A DNA stretch of 64,000 bases from Tamarix chinensis. Lineage: Eukaryota; Streptophyta; Magnoliopsida; Caryophyllales; Tamaricaceae. The translations under genes and the position numbers were made by a program. Below the pieces are notes generated by a model. It was not told the DNA's origin. It saw only the letters and a list, made by a program, of their open reading frames with translations, and searched no databases. Position 1 is the stretch's first letter. The number at the start of each line of letters is the position of its first letter. Where the stretch lies: assembly GCA_030549775.1 (NCBI GenBank), contig CM060177.1:33634514-33698513 (forward strand), written 5' to 3'. Positions 57,899 through 64,000 of this stretch are shown here, in pieces.

Positions 57899-60800
57899 TT
57901 GTGTGCCATCTTCAGGCATTCACAATTGAGATCATTTGCGATCGAGCATCAAGGACAAATTATTCCAGCCATAGATCCAAACTCATCTTCTCCAATTGCA
58001 ACTAGGACAAGAAGGAAGTTGGAACAAGCTAATCAGATTCCATCACCTTTTGAAGAAAGTTCCACAAACTTGGAAGAAGACGACATAGAGGATTTGTGTA
58101 GTACACCTTACTACATTAATCCACCGATGGCAGAGGGAACTCTCAAGGAGCTAGCTGCTCCTATCTTCAACCCTAATCTTTTATGCATTAATTATCCTGC
58201 TGATAATGATACTTGTGAAATCAAACCTGGATTAATACGAGCCTTACCTGTTTTTACAGGTTTTAAAGACAATAATTCCATGGGTTCAAGCTGTTTCACC
58301 GACCCAAATAAATTTCTCAAGGAATTCCATATAGCTTGTTCTGGTATGAAACCGAATGGAGTAAGTGTAGAAAAACTTAAACTCAAAGCTTTTCCTTTTG
58401 CTTTGGCTGATGCTGCTAAGGAATGGTTATATGATCTACCAGCGGGCTCAGTAAACACTTGGACTGATATGCAAAAGGTTTTCCTTGAAAAATATTTTCC
58501 TTCATCAAGAGCAACTAATATAAGAAAGGAAATATGTGGTATTAGGCAAGATGGAGGAGAATCTTTACACGAATATTGGGAACGTTTCAAGAAATTGTGT
58601 GGTAGTTGTCCTAATCATCAAATTAGTGAACAATTATTAATACAATATTTTTACGAAGGTTTATCTCCTATGGATCGCAATATGATAGATGCTGCTAGTG
58701 GTGGTACTTTAGTTGATAAAACACCCATCGAAGCAAAAAGGTTAATTGCGAATATGGCATCTAACTCACAATATTGTAATAGGGGTAATACTTCTATGTC
58801 TCAACAGGTGAAAGAAACCAATATTGTTGAATTAAAAACGCAAGTATCAAATTTGACAGCTCTTGTGGAAAGAGTTGTAGGAGAAAAGATTCCAGCCAAG
58901 GTATGTGGAATTTGTTCTTTTACAGGTCATCCAACTGATATGTGTCCTACTTTTCAGGAAGAACAACAAGTAAACGCCATTGGAGGACAACCATTTCCAA
59001 AAAGGAATGATCCATTTGCTCCAACATATAATCCTGGATGGAAGGATCACCCAAATCTAAGGTATGGAAACACTCAACAAAGTGGTAACTCATATTTCCG
59101 ACCACAGATGTATCAAAATCAGCAAGGAGCAAATCCACCTCCCGGATTTTTCCAAATTCCACCAAATCAGCTAAGACCACCATTTCAACCGATGCCTCCA
59201 CCACAAGTTTCACAACAATCGAGTGGTATGCCCTTGGAAGATTTGGTAAAATCTTTAGCTACCAATACCTTACAATTCCAACAAGAGACCAGAAACGGTA
59301 TTAAGAATTTGGAAAATCAAGTGAGTCAACTAGCAGATTCCCTTGGAAAAATGCAAGCACAAGGTTCTTCAAAATTTCCTAGCCAGACTGAACGAAATCC
59401 CAAGGAAAATGCTAGTGCTATCACAACTCGCAGTGGAAAACAACTATCTGATCCAAGAAAAATGGATGAAGAAGAAAACACAAACAAGGACACAGATGAA
59501 ACAAAGGTTGAAGAAGAAATTAAGGAAGATTCAACACAAACGGTGAAGACTAAGTCACATTCTCCTATAAAAATTCCTGCTCCTTTTCCTAGCAGGTTGG
59601 CCAAAAACAAGAAGGAAAATCATGATAAGGAGATATTTGACATATTCAAGAAGGTAGAAGTCAACCTTCCTCTCATTGATGCGATCAAACAAGTACCCAG
59701 GTATGCGAAATTCCTCAAGAACTTGTGTACAAATAAAAGGAAACTTAATGAGAATGAAAAGGTAAGTGTGGGAGAAAATGTATCAGCAATGTTGCAAAGA
59801 AAGCTTCCACCAAAGTGCAAAGATCCAGGTATTTTCACTATACCTTGCAAAATTGGAAACACGAGGTACGAAAAATGCATGCTCGACTTAGGTGCTTCAA
59901 TAAATGTCATGCCTTTATCTATCTTTAACACCCTAAGTCTAGGTCCTTTAAAGGAAACTCGTGTTATTATCCAATTGGCTGATAGATCTAACACATATCC
60001 TGAAGGGGTTATTGAAGATGTCTTAGTTCAGGTTAATGAATTAGTTTTTCCTGCGGATTTCTATGTGTTAGATATGCAAGATAATGGCTTGACTAATCCA
60101 TCACCTATATTGGTAGGGAGACCATTCCTAAAAACTTCAAAAACAAAAATTGATGTCCACGATGGAGTGTTAACCATGGAATTTGATGGTGAAATTATTA
60201 AGTTTAACATATATGATTCCATGAAATTTCCTGCAGATGGTGAAGAGGTATCTATGATTGATGTCATTGAAAATTTAACTGAAATAGTGTACCAATTATC
60301 ATCAGCTGATCCTTTAGAACTAACTTTGACACAAGGAATAGCGACTGAAAAATTGGAAGAATTAAGTAAATTGTATGACGTTGATGAAGAAATCAAGGAG
60401 GTAGTGGATGCTTTGGAAACATTTCCGAGCAGAATTGGAAAATTTGTGGATTTGCCATTGACAGTGGATAGGCCTGTACCTTCCATAGAACAACCCCCTG
60501 AAGTGGAATTGAAACCTTTACCTGACCATCTCAAATATGCATTCTTAGGAGATAAGAATACCCTTCCGGTTATCATATCTAGTGAACTAACATCTCATCA
60601 GGAAGAAAAACTGGTTAACGTATTGAAGAAATACAAATCAGCTTTGGGGTGGACAGTTGCTGATATTAAGGGTATTAGTCCTTCAGTTTGTATGCATCGG
60701 ATTTTAATGGAAGAAGATGTGAAGCCTTGTAGACAAGTACAACGTAGGTTGAATCCGATAATGATGGAGGTTGTGAAGAAAGAGGTTCTTAAATTGCTAA

Positions 60801-63407
60801 GTGTGGGAGTCATTTATCCAATTTCTGATAGTAGTTGGGTAAGTCCGCTTCAGGTCGTCCCAAAGAAAACAGGCATAACAGTAGTGGAGAATGATAAAGG
60901 AGAAATGGTTCCTACTAGAGTTCAAAATGGTTGGAGGGTATGTGTTGACTATAGAAAACTGAACTCCATTACTAGGAAAGATCATTTTCCTTTACCATTT
61001 ATGGATCAAATGTTAGAACGGCTAGCGGGTCATGCTTATTATTGTTTTCTTGATGGTTATTCGGGATATGTGTAGGTTCCCATAGCTCCAGAAGATCAAG
61101 AGAAAACCACATTTACATGTCCCTACGGTACGTTTGCATATCGACGCATGCCGTTTGGATTATGTAATGCTCCAGCTACATTTCAAAGGTGTATGGTAAG
61201 TATATTCTCTGAATATCTGGAGAAAATTATCGAGGTATTCATGGATGATTTTAGTATCCATGGAGATACTTTTGAAGAATGCCTAGGTAATTTGACCCTT
61301 ATCTTGAAAAGGTGTTTGGAAACAAATCTTGTGCTAAATTCTGAAAAATGCCATTTTATGGTCCAACAAGGAAAAGTTTTGGGACACGTCATTTCATCCA
61401 AAGGGATTGAAGTAGATAAAGCAAAAATTGATCTTATTTCTTCATTACCTTATCCATCAACTGTCAAAGATGTGCGATCATTTTTAGGGCATGCCGGGTT
61501 TTACCGCCGATTTATCAAGGATTTTTCTAAAATAGCCCAACCATTATGCAAGCTTCTTCAAAAAGAAAATGAATTTCATTTTGATGATGCATGCCAAAAA
61601 TCATTTGACTATTTAAAGGAAAAATTGATAAGTGCACCCATTCTTCAACCACCTGATTGGAATTTCCCATTTGAATTGATGTGTGATGCATCTAATTTTG
61701 CTGTTGGTGCGGTGTTAGGTCAACGAATCGGGAAAGAGCCACACGTGATATATTATGCCTCACGCACCTTGAATGAAGCTCAACTTAACTACACAACTAC
61801 CGAAAAGGAGCTTCTTGCTATTGTCTTTGCTTTGGATAAATTTCGTTCTTATCTGTTAGGAACTGAAATAATTGTTTACTCTGATCATGCAGCGTTGAAA
61901 TATTTGTTAGCAAAGAAAGAGGCAAAACCACGACTGATTAGATGGATTCTTCTACTTCAAGAATTCAATATTCGCATTAAAGATAAGAAAGGAACCGAAA
62001 ACGGAGTAGCAGATCATCTTAGTCGGTTAATCAAACAAGTTGAAGTTGAAGCACCTATCAATGAAGCATTTCCGGATGAGCAACTTCATGTCATTGGGAA
62101 TGAGATACCATGGTATGCTGACATGGTCAATTTTCTCGTAGCTAAGGTATTTCCCTCTCACTTTACAAAAGCACAGAAAGATAAAATGAAAAGTCAGGCA
62201 AAATATTTTGTATGGGACGATCCATACTTGTGGAAACAATGTGCAGACCAAATCATTAGAAGATGTATTCCTGATAGTGAGGTCTTGTCAATTTTACATT
62301 TTTGTCACAGCTACGCTTGCGGGGGACATTTTGGTCCCAAACGAACAGCTTATAAAGTTCTAGAGAGTGGATTCTTTTGGCCTACATTGTTTAGAGACTC
62401 TCATGAATTTTGTAAAACGTGTGAAAACTGTCAAAAGACTGGGGGATTAGGTCCTAGGAATGAAATGCCACAAACTCCTATCATAGCATGAGAAATCTTT
62501 GATGTTTGGGGTATGGATTTTATGGGCCCCTTTCCACCTTCTTTCGGGTTTAAATACATTCTTGTTGCTGTTGATTATGTGTCAAAATGGGTGGAGGCTA
62601 AGGCCACCCGTACTGATGATGCAAAGGTTGTTGCAGATTTTCTTCAAACTAACATTTTTGCAAGGTTTGGCATACCAAGGGCCATCATCAATGATAAAGG
62701 TTCACACTTCTGCAACAGAACCGTAGAAGCTCTATTAAAGAAATATCATGTGACACATCGAATATCTATAGCATATCATCCACAAACCAATGCTCAGACC
62801 GAGGTATCTAACCGGGAAATCAAATCAATCTTGGAAAAAATGGTGAAACCAACAAGAAAGGATTGGAGTTTACATCTTAATGATGCACTCTGGGCCTATC
62901 GTACAGCTTTCAAAACTCCAATTGGTATGTCTCCATATCGTTTGGTATACGGTAAGCCTTGTCATCTACCAGTTGAGTTAGAACATAAAGCTTTTTGGGC
63001 CGTCAAGAAATGTAACATGGAGTCAACTGAAATTGGAAAACATAGGAGACTCCAATTACAAGAATTGGAAGAAATAAGAAATGAGGCTTTTGAAACTGCA
63101 TTGAGATATAAAGATAGAACTAAAGCAGTTCATGATAAGTTCATTCTTAGAAAGAATTTTGATATTGGTCAAAAAGTTTTATTGTATCATTCTCGATTGA
63201 AGTTATTTCCAGGAAAATTGAGGTCGAGATGGATCGGCCCATTTGTTGTGACTAATGTGTTTTTCTCATGGTGCAGTTGAAATTAAAAGTGAGAAAACAG
63301 GAAAAATATGGAAAGTCAATGGACATCGCCTAAAACCTTACTACGAAGGACATCAAGTGCACAATTTGGAAGTGGTTGATCTTACCACTCCCAATTATGA
63401 GAGCTGA
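57899..63407 (+). pseudogene. Athila-like gag-pol polyprotein, two stops and one frameshift
   Basis: One frame carries, in order: gag capsid domain (residues about 95-300); CCHC zinc knuckle CGICSFTGHPTDMC (336-349); aspartic protease with DLGA (Asp 663); reverse transcriptase with WRVCVDYRKLN and the FMDD active site (61,238-61,249); RNase H (about 61,675-62,030); integrase zinc finger with H, H, CKTCENC (62,300-62,445); and integrase core with D (62,516), D (62,693) and E (62,801), spaced as DD35E. All catalytic residues seen are present. Breaks are a TAG at 61,073-61,075 inside reverse transcriptase (CAG expected), a TGA at 62,489-62,491 before the integrase core (TGG likely), and one extra T near 63,260 that shifts the frame. 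In the shifted frame the tail ends at TGA 63,405-63,407. No ATG opens the frame: it starts after TGA 57,896-57,898, and the first in-frame ATG is at 58,127. No env-like ORF is seen before the window ends. Confidence 0.93.
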
Positions 63408-63549
63408 AAGACTTGCATTTTGTCACTTGGGACACCCAAGTGTTGTATATAAGTTTTCTTTATTTCATATTTTTCTTTTTACATATTTGGTATGACTTTG
63501 ATGTACATATTGTTATCTGTGTGGCAAAACATTGGTAGTTTATTCCTTT

Positions 63550-63578
<29 letters not shown>
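63408..63578 (+). other. 3' untranslated part with poly(A) run
   Basis: Follows the pol stop. It includes a run of 27 A at 63,554-63,580, just before the hairpin array. No reading frame is recognised. Confidence 0.6.
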
Positions 63579-63580
<2 letters not shown>

Positions 63581-64000
63581 CACGGGGGGTCGTATTTTTA
63601 AACACGGCCCGTGTTTCTTCTTCTGCAGAAAATTTCAGAATTCCAGAGAGCTCAAAATTTAACACGGGGGGTCCGTATTTGTTAACACGGCCCGTGTTTC
63701 TCTCCTTCTGCAGAAAATTTCAGAATTCCAGAGAGCTCAAAATTTAACACGGGGGGTCCGTATTTGTTAACACGGCCCGTGTTTCTTCTTCTGCAGAGAA
63801 TTTCAGAATTCCAGAGACCTTAAAAATTAACACGGGGGTACCGTATTTAGTTACACGGTCCGTGTTTCTTTCTCTGCAAAACTGTTCAAAATTCCAGAGA
63901 GCCAAAAATATAACACGGGGGTACCGTATTTAGGAAATACGGTCCGTATTTTCCTCCAGAACCCTTTTTCCCCCCCGTGTTTTTCAGATCTGAAAATAAC
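63579..64000 (+). repeat. 83-bp tandem array with CACGG palindromes
   Basis: Five units start at 63,579, 63,661, 63,746, 63,829 and 63,912 (82-85 bases; the last is diverged and cut by the window edge). Each begins AACACGGGGG..., has a second arm ACACGG(C/T)CCGTGTTTC, and then a CTGCAGAAAATTTCAGAATT spacer. The opening arm has decayed from CCCGTGTTT to CCGTATTT in all units. It shares the palindrome pair of the U3 region, though the spacers differ. Confidence 0.9.

Noticed and set aside
58192..61401. Minus-strand frames of 60-170 codons within the Athila-like gag-pol
   Set aside because: Antisense shadows of an unambiguous polyprotein frame.

Overview
This window looks like intergenic DNA from a large, repeat-rich, AT-rich flowering-plant genome. 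I found no intact host gene, tRNA or rRNA. Almost everything I can name is a transposable element or its remains: Ty3/gypsy LTR retrotransposons of two lineages (an Athila-like one primed by tRNA-Asp, and a chromovirus, Tekay/Del-like, with unusually long LTRs of 4.4-4.8 kb), a CACTA DNA transposon, a hAT pseudogene and a 5'-truncated L1-type LINE. The plant origin is inferred from these families; I cannot name the species.

Layout. 0-1.4 kb: end of an LTR whose coding strand is minus. 1.4-4.4 kb: decayed hAT element. 4.4-6.9 kb: decayed sequence with a mutated tRNA-Asp primer site. 6.9-12.9 kb: 3' LTR, integrase and chromodomain of an old minus-strand chromovirus. 12.87-22.4 kb: a long LTR in sense orientation, flanked by the target duplication GAGAG and itself split by a second LTR of the same family in the opposite orientation (17.24-22.01 kb). 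22.4-26.25 kb: gag of the old chromovirus plus fragments. 26.26-30.66 kb: a solo LTR with a perfect ATCCT duplication. 30.9-34.4 kb: a decayed LTR, probably the 5' LTR of the old chromovirus. 34.4-37.5 kb: tandem duplication, a decayed Athila-like LTR and a short unassigned stretch. 37.5-39.6 kb: minus-strand LINE flanked by a 13-bp duplication. 40.16-56.25 kb: a decayed long LTR split by a CACTA transposon (about 40.54-55.75 kb). The CACTA carries a Ptta/En-Spm transposase relic and a Ulp1-like (C48) protease relic, and a 9.7-kb two-LTR chromovirus derivative (41.67-51.35 kb, duplication CTCTA) sits in what appears to be an intron of the Ulp1-like gene. 56.25 kb to the end: an Athila-like element with 5' LTR, primer site, a nearly complete gag-pol broken by two stops and one frameshift, and an 83-bp hairpin-bearing tandem array.

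Relative ages follow from nesting. The old chromovirus and the LTR at 40.16 kb came first. CACTA entered the latter, and the two-LTR element then entered CACTA. The oppositely oriented LTR at 17.24 kb is younger than its host LTR.

The most interesting points are the internal architecture of the long-LTR family (telomere-like arrays, CCGGTGGATCGG arrays, a conserved inverted repeat near the sense 3' end of the LTR), the internally deleted two-LTR derivative with an inverted segment and three purine-tract-like motifs, and a palindromic CACGG motif shared by the Athila U3 and its 3' array. I found no evidence of a new non-transposon system.
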